Part shown: piece after piece, positions 7,320-13,949 of the stretch
How positions within the stretch are numbered: the stretch's first letter is position 1
Layout of the letters: each line of letters opens with the position of its first letter
Source of the DNA: a virus
IMG/VR virus record: IMGVR_UViG_3300026130_000019
Span: 1 to 28,663 of that record
Reading direction: 5' to 3' (one strand)
DNA: 28,663 nt
Program-made: the position numbers and the translations under genes
The notes under the pieces: generated by a model
What the model was told of the DNA's origin: nothing
What the model saw: the letters and a program-made list of their open reading frames with translations, nothing else
The model's database searches: none

Positions 7320-8856
7320 TAATTAATCCTTCGTGATAGTCTTGAATCCATTTATCATTTTTCTCATAAAGCTCTTGTGGCATATTTCCATACTTTAGCA
7401 TATCAAAACTTTCTTTATGAGTATATCCCAAACTTCTCATTCTAGGATAACTAAAAAAGTTTGTGTTTTCTTCTAATGCTTTATTGAACCCGCTGTTACC
7501 TTTTCTCAATTCTTGTTTCCACTTATTTGAAATTTCTACACATTGATTATAGTTTAATGTATCATGTTCCCAATAATATGGACTAAATTGTAATTTGCGA
7601 ATACCATACTTTTCGTTGTTATTATTAAAGTCATCTTTAGCTTCAGTTCGGTAATCTGGCGGTCTTAAATATAAAACTTCCCATAATATTTTATCTATGG
7701 ATTTTTGATGAACCAAAAAGTCTAATGTATCGTCCAACGATTCAACCGTTTCTCCGACCAGGCCTATAATAAAGCTTCCAAGGATAAACATTTCATCGCC
7801 AGTTTTATCCTTCATCCATTTAACAATATCCTTTATCTTTTGCGGATTTAACCCTTTACCTACAATTTTGGCTGCGGTTGGATTGAATGTTTCAATACCT
7901 AAGAAGACACCCCTGCATCCAGATTCTATCATCATATCTAGCATTTCAGGATATGCTTGGAACATATCAGGTCTACAATAACTAATCCATTCAACTTTAA
8001 AAGGCAAAGAAGTAAATACGTCATGAATCATTTTTACTTTTTCTAAACTATCATTTACAGTATCGTCTGTAAGACTGTATCCGACAGTTCCAAAGTTTTC
8101 GTAGTTATAAATTAACTCCTTTCTTAGTTCCTCTTTGCTTTTTAAGGTAGTACCCATTTTATCAAACATACAAAACTTACAACCAAACTTGCAGCCTTTC
8201 GATATTTCTAATGGAAGCCACTCATTATTTTGGACGTAATCATTGTGATCCCATTGTACTCGTAAACATTCTGTTTTATCGCTGCCAGCATTATTACCTT
8301 CACTTATAAACATAACATTATCTCTGTACTGTACATGCACAAGATTTGTCGTTCCATTTATATAATTTGGCACTGATGATTCACCATATCCGTGAATAAA
8401 GCAATCTATAAGTTTCATTGCCTCAGGCAGTTTTGGCTTATCGGGATCTACAACGTAACGTTTATACCAAACATCAACACTATGACCTCCTACGAAGATC
8501 TTGGCATTAGGAGCAATGAGCTTAAGTTCCATTAGCCAATCAACCATATCTTCGTGTTCTTCAAACCAAAGATTGAAATCGTTTACGCGCTTGTTAGATG
8601 TATTGTTAAGAAATGTTGTGCTAATACCAATAAACTCAGTATCAAGCCCAATAATGCCATCTTCTACATATGAAAAGAAATCGTCTATTTTTAGAAAATA
8701 ATCTACAACAGCAACAGACTTGTCCGGACATTTATTTTTGATAGCTTGCTTTACTGCATATGGTCCTAGATACCTAGACCAAAAACTCCATTTTCCGAGA
8801 CCTTCATTCTTTTCTCTTTTCTCGGAAAAAATATCATTGAGTAAAACTACGTTCAT
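7303..8856 (-). CDS. Radical-SAM enzyme, second paralogue
   Basis: The triad CxxxCxxC lies at C222, C226 and C229 (SKGCKFGCKFCMF) of a 517-aa protein. The core is shared with the 3216-4820 protein: RKELIYNYENFGTVGY, then DDTVNDS, HDVFTSLPFK and GIETFN in the same order and spacing. The N-terminal 170 residues are again B12-domain-like, with KIFVGGHSVDVW and FIHGYGESS but no clear DxHxxG. I chose ATG 8856 because AGGTGA lies 8 bases upstream and the start MNVVLLND then matches MAEIIIFND of the paralogue; a GTG at 8868 is the alternative. It overlaps the first operon gene by 23 bases. Confidence 0.85.
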   Translation of the reverse strand: MNVVLLNDIFSEKREKNEGLGKWSFWSRYLGPYAVKQAIKNKCPDKSVAVVDYFLKIDDFFSYVEDGIIGLDTEFIGISTTFLNNTSNKRVNDFNLWFEEHEDMVDWLMELKLIAPNAKIFVGGHSVDVWYKRYVVDPDKPKLPEAMKLIDCFIHGYGESSVPNYINGTTNLVHVQYRDNVMFISEGNNAGSDKTECLRVQWDHNDYVQNNEWLPLEISKGCKFGCKFCMFDKMGTTLKSKEELRKELIYNYENFGTVGYSLTDDTVNDSLEKVKMIHDVFTSLPFKVEWISYCRPDMFQAYPEMLDMMIESGCRGVFLGIETFNPTAAKIVGKGLNPQKIKDIVKWMKDKTGDEMFILGSFIIGLVGETVESLDDTLDFLVHQKSIDKILWEVLYLRPPDYRTEAKDDFNNNNEKYGIRKLQFSPYYWEHDTLNYNQCVEISNKWKQELRKGNSGFNKALEENTNFFSYPRMRSLGYTHKESFDMLKYGNMPQELYEKNDKWIQDYHEGLINALDR

Positions 8857-9445
8857 TGTTCTTTTCACCTAAAATAACAAAAACCAAATGTATGCGAGTT
8901 TCTCTACTTCCATTCAATGCAGTGTGGTATTTTGAAGTATCAGTCCACCACCATTCATGTTTAGGTAGCTCCATAACTTCATCTTCAATTATCATCTTGC
9001 ATCCAATTTGAGTCTTTAAAGGATAATGAATTCTAGACGTCGGGTCGTAATGCCAACTCATGCACGTTCCCGGGTTATTTTTCATTAACCTAACTCTACC
9101 AACTTCATAATGTTTACTTACTTCATTATAAGCGTTTTCAAAAAGAGTACCTTTAAATGCATCAATAAAATATGTAAAGTCATCTTCATCTAAAGGATTA
9201 TCGTGTGGAGGAACAAAAATTTTTTCGTTACCAGCTTTGTCAAGCTCTTTATACATCTTACTCCAATCATACCACAGACTATTTATGCCTAAATACATGT
9301 CGTTAGGCTTCTCTGGGATTGACGTAAGACAGATTTGATTACCATTACCCCAACTAATAACACCTTCGTCAAGAAGGCGTGTATACTCAGAATAAAGGTC
9401 TAGCTGAGAAAATTTTAGCTTTTTAAAATGCTTCAGTGTATCCAT
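8834..9445 (-). CDS. Aspartyl/asparaginyl beta-hydroxylase-like 2OG oxygenase, first gene of the operon
   Basis: A 203-aa protein. H132 and D134 (MSWHYDPTSRIHYPLKT), H174 (SKYHTALNGS) and R181/R184 (SRETRIHLVFV) follow the pattern of aspartyl/asparaginyl hydroxylases and related phage dioxygenases, including the RIHxPLxT strand and HxxxNxSxxxRxH. Such enzymes often hydroxylate protein side chains, which would fit a protein target, but this is inference. The gene opens the minus-strand operon. A late promoter box ends only five bases before its ATG, and no Shine-Dalgarno fits in that gap. Confidence 0.75.
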   Translation of the reverse strand: MDTLKHFKKLKFSQLDLYSEYTRLLDEGVISWGNGNQICLTSIPEKPNDMYLGINSLWYDWSKMYKELDKAGNEKIFVPPHDNPLDEDDFTYFIDAFKGTLFENAYNEVSKHYEVGRVRLMKNNPGTCMSWHYDPTSRIHYPLKTQIGCKMIIEDEVMELPKHEWWWTDTSKYHTALNGSRETRIHLVFVILGEKNNERSFTQ

Positions 9446-9450
9446 AGAGT

Positions 9451-9458
9451 TATTTATA
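9451..9458 (-). promoter_or_regulatory. T4-type late promoter box for the oxygenase/radical-SAM operon
   Basis: TATTTATA on the plus strand reads TATAAATA on the minus strand. It is the only late-type box found upstream of the eight-gene minus operon. With a start about 6 bases after the box, as deduced for hsp20 in this window, the first base would be the A of ATG 9445, giving a leaderless message. Confidence 0.6.
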
Positions 9459-9469
9459 TAAAAAAAATT

Positions 9470-9498
9470 AAAATAATTTGAAAAAAAGTGTTGACATT
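9470..9498 (+). repeat. 29-bp direct repeat, copy 1, upstream part of an early promoter
   Basis: Positions 9470-9498 and 10972-11000 match at 28 of 29 bases. Each copy has A/T runs in front of a TTGACA -35 box, like an UP element. Conservation stops right after the -35 box. Confidence 0.8.
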
Positions 9499-9519
9499 CG
9501 TTTCAAGAAGATCTATAAT
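9491..9519 (+). promoter_or_regulatory. Strong sigma70-type early promoter
   Basis: TTGACA at 9491-9496, a 17-base spacer and TATAAT at 9514-9519: a full consensus match. It has an A/T-rich upstream block and lies about 30 bases before the first gene of the early plus-strand region. It is back to back with the late promoter of the minus operon. Confidence 0.88.
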
Positions 9520-9550
9520 AGCATCATAAACTAAAGCAAGGAATGAAAAC

Positions 9551-9826
9551 ATGATGAATCTCAAAGCTGGTGACCTAATCAAATCTTACGACTTCTCTAA
9601 GGAAATGCAGCCTGGTTGCTACATGGTAGGTTTGGTTGAGGAAGTTACTGAAACTTCAATCGCATGCAAAATGATTAAATCTTTCTTTGATGGTAAAGAA
9701 TACGACCACGTTTCAAAAGAGTTCCGTACTGTTCCGCAGGGTATGGGTTTCTTTGATGATCGTGACACACGCATTGAATTGATTGCAACTAAAGAAGAAC
9801 TTGAAATGGTAATGGAGGCTGCTTAA
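9551..9826 (+). CDS. Early hypothetical protein, 91 aa
   Basis: First gene after the consensus early promoter; AAGGA at 9538-9542 precedes ATG 9551 (a second ATG follows at 9554). The protein is compact and soluble in appearance, with a beta-rich N-terminal half (CYMVGLVEEVTETSIACKMI) and a short acidic C-terminal helix. I do not recognise a family. Immediate-early position suggests a host-takeover role, as for many small T4 early genes, but nothing in the sequence shows one. Confidence 0.75.
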   Translation: MMNLKAGDLIKSYDFSKEMQPGCYMVGLVEEVTETSIACKMIKSFFDGKEYDHVSKEFRTVPQGMGFFDDRDTRIELIATKEELEMVMEAA

Positions 9827-9957
9827 TGCGCACTTTTAAAGTAAAGGTAAATGGTTCATTTGTAACAACTATCAAGGCTTTTACCGTAGATGAAATCATG
9901 GAACTTGTAGAGGAATTCTATGGTCGTACTGTTAACGTGGAGGTAACTCTTTCATAA
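9826..9957 (+). CDS. Early small protein, 43 aa
   Basis: The ATG at 9826 shares its A with the preceding TAA stop (TAATG), a sign of translational coupling. The 43 residues predict as strand-helix-strand: MRTFKVKVNGSF, a helix VDEIMELVEEFYG, then TVNVEVTLS. It ends 18 bases before the next promoter. Family unknown. Confidence 0.6.
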   Translation: MRTFKVKVNGSFVTTIKAFTVDEIMELVEEFYGRTVNVEVTLS

Positions 9958-9975
9958 TTTTTTTCAAAAAAAGGG

Positions 9976-10003
9976 TTGACAAAAATCCAGCCTAGTGTAT
10001 AAT
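9976..10003 (+). promoter_or_regulatory. Sigma70-type early promoter
   Basis: TTGACA at 9976-9981 and TATAAT at 9998-10003 with a 16-base spacer; an A-tract lies directly upstream. It would drive the gene at 10032 and those after it. Confidence 0.82.
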
Positions 10004-10031
10004 TGATTTATCACCAATAGAGGAATACTGT

Positions 10032-10490
10032 ATGAAACTTGTTATTACTACTCAGTGCAAAGAAAACTACTCTGATAATCCAAATATTCCATATTGGAAG
10101 AATAAAGGCGGTTATGTCTATGTAGTTGAAAATCTGTCAAAACGTAGTATCGAAAAGATTGAGTCTTTCGGTATTCCTACTCTTACTAATCTCATTGAAT
10201 CAGGTAACTCTTATGCTATAGAATATATCATCGATCATGAAATTGTTGATGATGAAGAGGTAGTATTTGAATCTTGGGAAACACAATACTATTTATCTTA
10301 CCAGACTGATAAAGAACGTTGGGTTGCGCGCGCTATTCGTAAGCTTGATGTTTCTGACTTTGATAAGGTCATTGAAACTTGGGTTATGGAACCATGCGGC
10401 GAACGTAGCGAATGGAAAAAAGAATACCGTGCTCGTAAAGACGGTAATTGGTATTCCGCAGAGGAAGCAGTGGAGATATTAAACTTATGA
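10032..10490 (+). CDS. Early hypothetical protein, 152 aa
   Basis: It starts at ATG 10032 behind AGAGGA. The protein begins MKLVITTQCKENY, has strands up to residue 35 (GGYVYVVEN), a strongly acidic middle (EIVDDEEVVFESWE) and a C-terminal part rich in W, K, R and E. It looks like a small conserved phage early protein without a domain I can name. Its TGA overlaps the next gene's ATG. Confidence 0.75.
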   Translation: MKLVITTQCKENYSDNPNIPYWKNKGGYVYVVENLSKRSIEKIESFGIPTLTNLIESGNSYAIEYIIDHEIVDDEEVVFESWETQYYLSYQTDKERWVARAIRKLDVSDFDKVIETWVMEPCGERSEWKKEYRARKDGNWYSAEEAVEILNL

Positions 10491-10795
10491 TGAAAAAACT
10501 CGTTAAAGGAAAAATTGCTGTATTAGTATCATACGGATATGGAGCAGGTTGGTATAGTTGGCACGAAAATAAAGCAATGCTTTTCGATCCTAATATCATT
10601 GAGATGGTTTTAGAAGAAGCTGGCGAAACTGCAATTGCTAAATACTGTCAAGTTACATATCCAGATGAATGCATTAGTGGCATTGAAGGCCTTACTGTAG
10701 AGTATGTTACACCCGGCACAAAGTTCCGTATCGATGAATACGATGGTAGTGAAACTATCATACGCGAAGAAGATGACGACTGGATTATAGCATAG
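10487..10795 (+). CDS. Early hypothetical protein, 102 aa
   Basis: I chose ATG 10487, which overlaps the preceding stop (ATGA), over a more upstream TTG; GGAG at 10472-10475 lies 11 bases before it and a second ATG follows at 10490. The N-terminus has IAVLVSYGYGAGWYSW and the C-terminus is very acidic (REEDDDWIIA). Function unknown. Small acidic early phage proteins are often inhibitors or DNA mimics, but no direct sign of that is seen. Confidence 0.72.
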   Translation: MMKKLVKGKIAVLVSYGYGAGWYSWHENKAMLFDPNIIEMVLEEAGETAIAKYCQVTYPDECISGIEGLTVEYVTPGTKFRIDEYDGSETIIREEDDDWIIA

Positions 10796-10807
10796 GAGAT
10801 TAAGTCC

Positions 10808-10978
10808 ATGAAAAAAGTTAACTCAGCATTCCGCGCTTTTATGTATGACAAATGGTTGGAACACAAGGATGAAATTTTTGAATGGACAAAAGGTATGCCA
10901 GAATACGATGAAAAATATTACTTCTCAAAGCATAAGTGGATGTTGAAAAAAATGTTTAAAGAAAAAAATTCAAAATAA
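10808..10978 (+). CDS. Early small protein, 56 aa
   Basis: ATG 10808 follows AGGAG at 10795-10799. The protein is rich in K, F, W and Y, with a basic C-terminus ending KKMFKEKNSK. It has no recognisable domain. Its last codons run into the second copy of the 29-bp promoter repeat, so that upstream element is partly coding here. Confidence 0.6.
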   Translation: MKKVNSAFRAFMYDKWLEHKDEIFEWTKGMPEYDEKYYFSKHKWMLKKMFKEKNSK

Positions 10979-11000
10979 TTTGAAAAAAAGTATTGACATT
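10972..11000 (+). repeat. 29-bp direct repeat, copy 2, upstream part of an early promoter
   Basis: Second copy of the block at 9470-9498, with one mismatch (G to A just before the -35 box). It overlaps the stop codon of the 56-aa gene. Confidence 0.8.
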
Positions 11001-11021
11001 ACTTTTCGTTTTGATTAGAAT
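10993..11021 (+). promoter_or_regulatory. Sigma70-type early promoter
   Basis: TTGACA at 10993-10998, a 17-base spacer and TAGAAT at 11016-11021. It lies 35 bases before ATG 11056 and carries the same upstream A/T block as the promoter at 9491. Confidence 0.85.
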
Positions 11022-11055
11022 AGTACCATAAATTAATCAAACAGGAATTTATATC

Positions 11056-11355
11056 ATGACTAAGCGCACTTCAGATTCTTATGTTTTTACTGCTGACATT
11101 AATTCTGCCTACGATATGGAGCAGATTGCTGTGCTAAGAAAAGCAGTTAAGATCATGAACAAAGCTGCTAAAGCACGAGGTGAAACTCCTAAACGTGTAG
11201 AATTACGTGGCCGTAAACCAGCTAAGAAAGCTGAAGTTCGTAACTTCTGGACTGGTAAAACCTCTGCACGTTCATACGACTTTGGTGGCAATATTGTTGG
11301 TGGTATCGCCAATGCTACTAAAATTGATGTTTACATCTACGACCGTCGTTCTTAA
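11056..11355 (+). CDS. Basic early hypothetical protein, 99 aa
   Basis: It begins at ATG 11056 behind ACAGGA. A central segment is strongly basic (RVELRGRKPAKKAEVR), followed by a glycine-rich stretch and an end predicted as a strand (KIDVYIYDRRS). The charge suggests nucleic-acid binding, which is inference. No family recognised. Confidence 0.7.
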   Translation: MTKRTSDSYVFTADINSAYDMEQIAVLRKAVKIMNKAAKARGETPKRVELRGRKPAKKAEVRNFWTGKTSARSYDFGGNIVGGIANATKIDVYIYDRRS

Positions 11356-11369
11356 TCGAGGTATTTGTT

Positions 11370-11816
11370 ATGAATAAAGTTGAATACAACAAAACTTTTA
11401 CATTTGAAGTTGATGCGTCATTCGGTCTTTTGTCTAAAGAAGTAATCAATGAAATGTTTAAAGATGGTCGTGTAGCTAGTAAGTTTCTTGAGAATCATAT
11501 TCCTGTTTGGTTTCCTGAACTCGAGTTTGTCGATGCGCATGGCTACGATCATGTCAACAAAGAAACAGGTCGCAAACTTGATGCCAAATGTTTTACTAAA
11601 GGCGGTCTTACCTACGCACCATCTAACATGCTCGGCGGCGGTCGTAAAATTATTAATGAAGTAGCTCATGAGCATGCACATGAAATTGATTACATTGCTT
11701 GCGATATTGTCGACTTCCCTTCTGTTCGTATTCGCTTTGTTAATGGCAGTGATTTGGTTGAGCAGTTTCCAAATTGTAAAATCCCTAAATCAAAACGTGA
11801 GGAGTTCTTTGCATGA
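11370..11816 (+). CDS. Hypothetical protein with a possible PD-(D/E)XK nuclease core
   Basis: A 148-aa protein. The segment FPELEFVDAHGYDHVN, then GRKLDAKCFTKGG, resembles the acidic residue and (D/E)xK pair of PD-(D/E)XK nucleases, here DAK. A later strand, IDYIACDIVDFPSVRIRFV, would sit at the sheet edge. There is also a histidine-rich segment, EVAHEHAHEIDY, so a metalloprotein of another type is possible. Its end overlaps the next gene, also nuclease-like, by 4 bases (ATGA), so the two are translated together and may act as a pair. Confidence 0.55.
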   Translation: MNKVEYNKTFTFEVDASFGLLSKEVINEMFKDGRVASKFLENHIPVWFPELEFVDAHGYDHVNKETGRKLDAKCFTKGGLTYAPSNMLGGGRKIINEVAHEHAHEIDYIACDIVDFPSVRIRFVNGSDLVEQFPNCKIPKSKREEFFA

Positions 11817-12262
11817 GAAGTACAGAGCGTAGAGAACATGCTTTAGTAGCCGGTGAAATTGGCGAAAATTTAGTAGCTAATTTTTTCCCTTTTGCAAACA
11901 AAACTGATGATTGGTATGACCGAGTAAAGGATGGCTTTCTCGGCAATCTTCGTTATGAAGTGAAAACTCTAAGGCTAAATAAAAGGGATCAGGGTTTCTG
12001 GATTGCTGAAAATCAATTTTGGAAACTTGATAATGTTGATGTATTGATCTTTGTTAACATACCAGAAACGCCTGAAGAACAGGCTATTCTTTACCTATTC
12101 AACAATCATAAAGACGAAGAATCGTATACTGAGTTTGAATATAAAGGTAAAGGAATGCGCAATTACAAGTTGACAAATTGTATTGCATTGTGTATTATAG
12201 ATCATGAAACGTCTTTAGAACTATATGAGCATTCTAACAAAATGCGCACCTACAAACGATAG
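11813..12262 (+). CDS. Hypothetical protein with a PD-(D/E)XK-like nuclease core
   Basis: A 149-aa protein. GEIGENLVANFF looks like the leading helix with its acidic residue, YDRVKDGFLGNLRYEVKTLR supplies the D...ExK motif (EVK), and a strand VDVLIFVNIP follows, the usual order for small PD-(D/E)XK nucleases. ATG 11813 overlaps the upstream stop. A sigma70-type promoter lies inside its 3' part (12170-12198). Targets could be host DNA for nucleotide recycling, or unmodified competitor DNA; neither is shown. Confidence 0.58.
   Translation: MRSTERREHALVAGEIGENLVANFFPFANKTDDWYDRVKDGFLGNLRYEVKTLRLNKRDQGFWIAENQFWKLDNVDVLIFVNIPETPEEQAILYLFNNHKDEESYTEFEYKGKGMRNYKLTNCIALCIIDHETSLELYEHSNKMRTYKR
12170..12198 (+). 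promoter_or_regulatory. Intragenic sigma70-type promoter ahead of the nucleotide genes
   Basis: TTGACA at 12170-12175, a 17-base spacer and TATTAT at 12193-12198, inside the 3' third of the nuclease-like gene and about 75 bases before ATG 12272. The spacing and full -35 match make it a likely extra start for the dCMP hydroxymethylase group, but it lies in coding sequence. Confidence 0.55.
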
Positions 12263-12271
12263 GAGTATATT

Positions 12272-12631
12272 ATGTCAAATAATCCAGAATCTGCAAAAGT
12301 TCTCGCTGAATGCGCTGAATTGCAAATGAAAAAAGCTCGTGATTATCAAAATCCAAACTCAACAGTACAGCAAGCTGATTACTACCCTAACGGTGTACAA
12401 TCAATTCATGACGTAATGCATGGTAAAATGCTTCGTATGAAATCTGTAATGGAAGCCATGCGTGGTCAAGATTACGATCCTAACTTTGAATCGCTAGAAG
12501 ACTCTGCTAAGGATCTAATTAACTATGCATCATTCTTTGTTGCATACTGCCGTGGTAAGATTGAAGGCCAAGACGGTACACGCGATATCTTCAATCGCCC
12601 AATTAAAGCAAGTCAGTCAGATGAAGATTAA
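12272..12631 (+). CDS. Nucleotide modification associated domain 1 protein (Nmad1, DUF1599)
   Basis: A 119-aa protein with the features I know for this family: a KARDYxN motif near residue 25, a helical middle with HGKMLRMKSVM, and a C-terminal DSAKDLINYASFFVAY helix with the conserved D..NYA pattern. The family occurs in phages and is linked by genomic context to modified DNA bases; its reaction is not established. Four genes on are dCMP deaminase and, next but one, dCMP hydroxymethylase, consistent with that link. ATG 12272 follows TAGGAG. Confidence 0.75.
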   Translation: MSNNPESAKVLAECAELQMKKARDYQNPNSTVQQADYYPNGVQSIHDVMHGKMLRMKSVMEAMRGQDYDPNFESLEDSAKDLINYASFFVAYCRGKIEGQDGTRDIFNRPIKASQSDED

Positions 12632-12731
12632 GTTAGAAGTAGAAATTGATACCGAGTTAGAAAAAGACCAAGCTCTTCTTATGGAGCTTATTAAGATATT
12701 AGAGGAATACAAAAATGCTAACTGTGAATGA
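12621..12731 (+). CDS. Small acidic protein, 36 aa
   Basis: The ORF from ATG 12621 to TGA 12729-12731 overlaps the end of the Nmad1 gene by 11 bases and the start of the hydroxymethylase gene by 17. The protein is a strand (MKIKLEVEID) followed by one acidic helix. Overlaps at both ends fit coupled translation; an RBS for gene 42 (GAGGA) lies inside it. Confidence 0.5.
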   Translation: MKIKLEVEIDTELEKDQALLMELIKILEEYKNANCE

Positions 12732-13410
12732 TATTCGTCAACACTTTATTGATGAACTTAAAGCTGAACGTTTTACTGTAGATCGTTCTGGCTCAAAGAC
12801 TATTGAAATGCTTGGTGCATCATTCCTCGCTGATGAACCTGCTATCTTTGGTGAAGTAAATCAAGAGTATGTTGATGCTGAATTAGATTGGTACAATAGC
12901 CAATCTACAAATATTAATACACTTGCTGAGATTTATGGTCGTTCACCAGTTGCATGGCAATACTCAGCAAACAAGTATGGCGAAATTAATTCTAATTATG
13001 GTACAATTGTATTCAGTGACAAGTATTATAATCAATTTGAAAATGCATTACGTGAACTACTTCTAAATCCAGATTCACGTCGTGCTCAAATGGTTTACAA
13101 TCGTCCTTCTATTTGGGCTGAATTTGATGAGAATGGTAAGAATGACTTTATATGCACGAACGCCCAAACCTTTTATATTCGCGACAACAAGCTTCATATG
13201 GTCAGCCAAATGCGCTCTAATGATGTCGTATTTGGTTATAAAAATGACTATGCCTGGGCAAGACACCTAATGCAACTTATGGTTGATCGCTACAATATAG
13301 AAAATGCGACTACTGCAGAAACCTTTGGTCCAATTCTTAAAGTAGGCGATTTACATTGGCAAGTAATGAACTTACACGTTTACGAGCGTCATTTTGATTT
13401 GGTGAAGTAA
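12715..13410 (+). CDS. 42: dCMP hydroxymethylase (T4 gp42 homologue)
   Basis: It makes 5-hydroxymethyl-dCMP from dCMP and methylene-tetrahydrofolate, the first step to hydroxymethylcytosine DNA. The protein is close to T4 gp42 along its length: ASFLADEP, NPDSRR, DFICTNAQ with catalytic Cys147 (T4 C148), and MRSNDVVFGYKNDYAW with Asp178. In thymidylate synthases that last position is Asn; Asp is the residue that selects cytosine in T4 (D179), so this is a dCMP rather than a dUMP enzyme. At 231 aa it lacks about 15 C-terminal residues of T4 gp42 (246 aa). In T4 the enzyme works in the dNTP synthesis complex. ATG 12715 is preceded by GAGGA. Confidence 0.93.
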   Translation: MLTVNDIRQHFIDELKAERFTVDRSGSKTIEMLGASFLADEPAIFGEVNQEYVDAELDWYNSQSTNINTLAEIYGRSPVAWQYSANKYGEINSNYGTIVFSDKYYNQFENALRELLLNPDSRRAQMVYNRPSIWAEFDENGKNDFICTNAQTFYIRDNKLHMVSQMRSNDVVFGYKNDYAWARHLMQLMVDRYNIENATTAETFGPILKVGDLHWQVMNLHVYERHFDLVK

Positions 13411-13411
13411 T

Positions 13412-13663
13412 ATGGATAATTTTTCTTTCGACCCAAAAACTGGTAATAAGACTTATTCTATTGATACTGGCATTTATGATATTGATAAAGAATACAATGC
13501 AGCTTACACCATTAAAGTCCCAGACTATAAATGGAAATGCCAATTAACAAAAGGTACTTATTACTTTGTTGAAGAAGGCAAGCAGCCTAATGCTTTTCAT
13601 CGCTTTATGCAAAAACTATGCTTTGGTGTAATTTGGAGAAGATTCGATGCCAACCGAGACTGA
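13412..13663 (+). CDS. Hypothetical protein, 83 aa
   Basis: It starts one base after the gene 42 stop, with GGTGAAG from gene 42's end as ribosome site, and overlaps the MazG-like gene by 17 bases. The protein is mostly polar with many aromatic residues and ends in a basic tail (VIWRRFDANRD). I do not recognise it. Its place between dCMP hydroxymethylase and MazG suggests work in nucleotide metabolism, as inference only. Confidence 0.65.
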   Translation: MDNFSFDPKTGNKTYSIDTGIYDIDKEYNAAYTIKVPDYKWKCQLTKGTYYFVEEGKQPNAFHRFMQKLCFGVIWRRFDANRD

Positions 13664-13949
13664 GTTTGATTCACCTATTAATTTAGGTCAGCAACTTATG
13701 GCTATCACTGCAGAAGAGTGTGGTGAATTAGTTCAAGTGTGTATGAAGATGATGCGTAAGCATGGTCATATTGACGATATGTATTACGATAAGAAATACC
13801 GTGCACAACTTGTAGAAGAAGCAGGTGACGTACTTTGTATGCTTGAACTATTATCTGAACATGGTCTATTTGATTGGCGTGAAATCTATGACCGCGCAGA
13901 TGTTAAACGTGAAAAGCTCAAAGAATGGAGTACACTAATCCATGAATAA
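13647..13949 (+). CDS. MazG-like NTP pyrophosphohydrolase
   Basis: A 100-aa all-helical protein with the two metal-binding motifs of the MazG/dUTPase-like fold: E23, E24 and E27 (ITAEECGELVQ), and E57, E58 and D61 (LVEEAGDVLCM). Such enzymes split nucleoside triphosphates to monophosphate and pyrophosphate. In a phage that replaces cytosine, removing unmodified dCTP would be a fitting job, normally done in T4 by gp56, which is not in this window; this role is inferred. Overlaps of 17 and 8 bases tie it to both neighbours. Confidence 0.82.
   Translation: MPTETEFDSPINLGQQLMAITAEECGELVQVCMKMMRKHGHIDDMYYDKKYRAQLVEEAGDVLCMLELLSEHGLFDWREIYDRADVKREKLKEWSTLIHE

Noticed and set aside
9240-9300. TATTTATG on the plus strand as a second minus-strand late box
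   Set aside because: It lies inside the first operon gene and has a mismatch in the first position; the exact box at 9451 is better.
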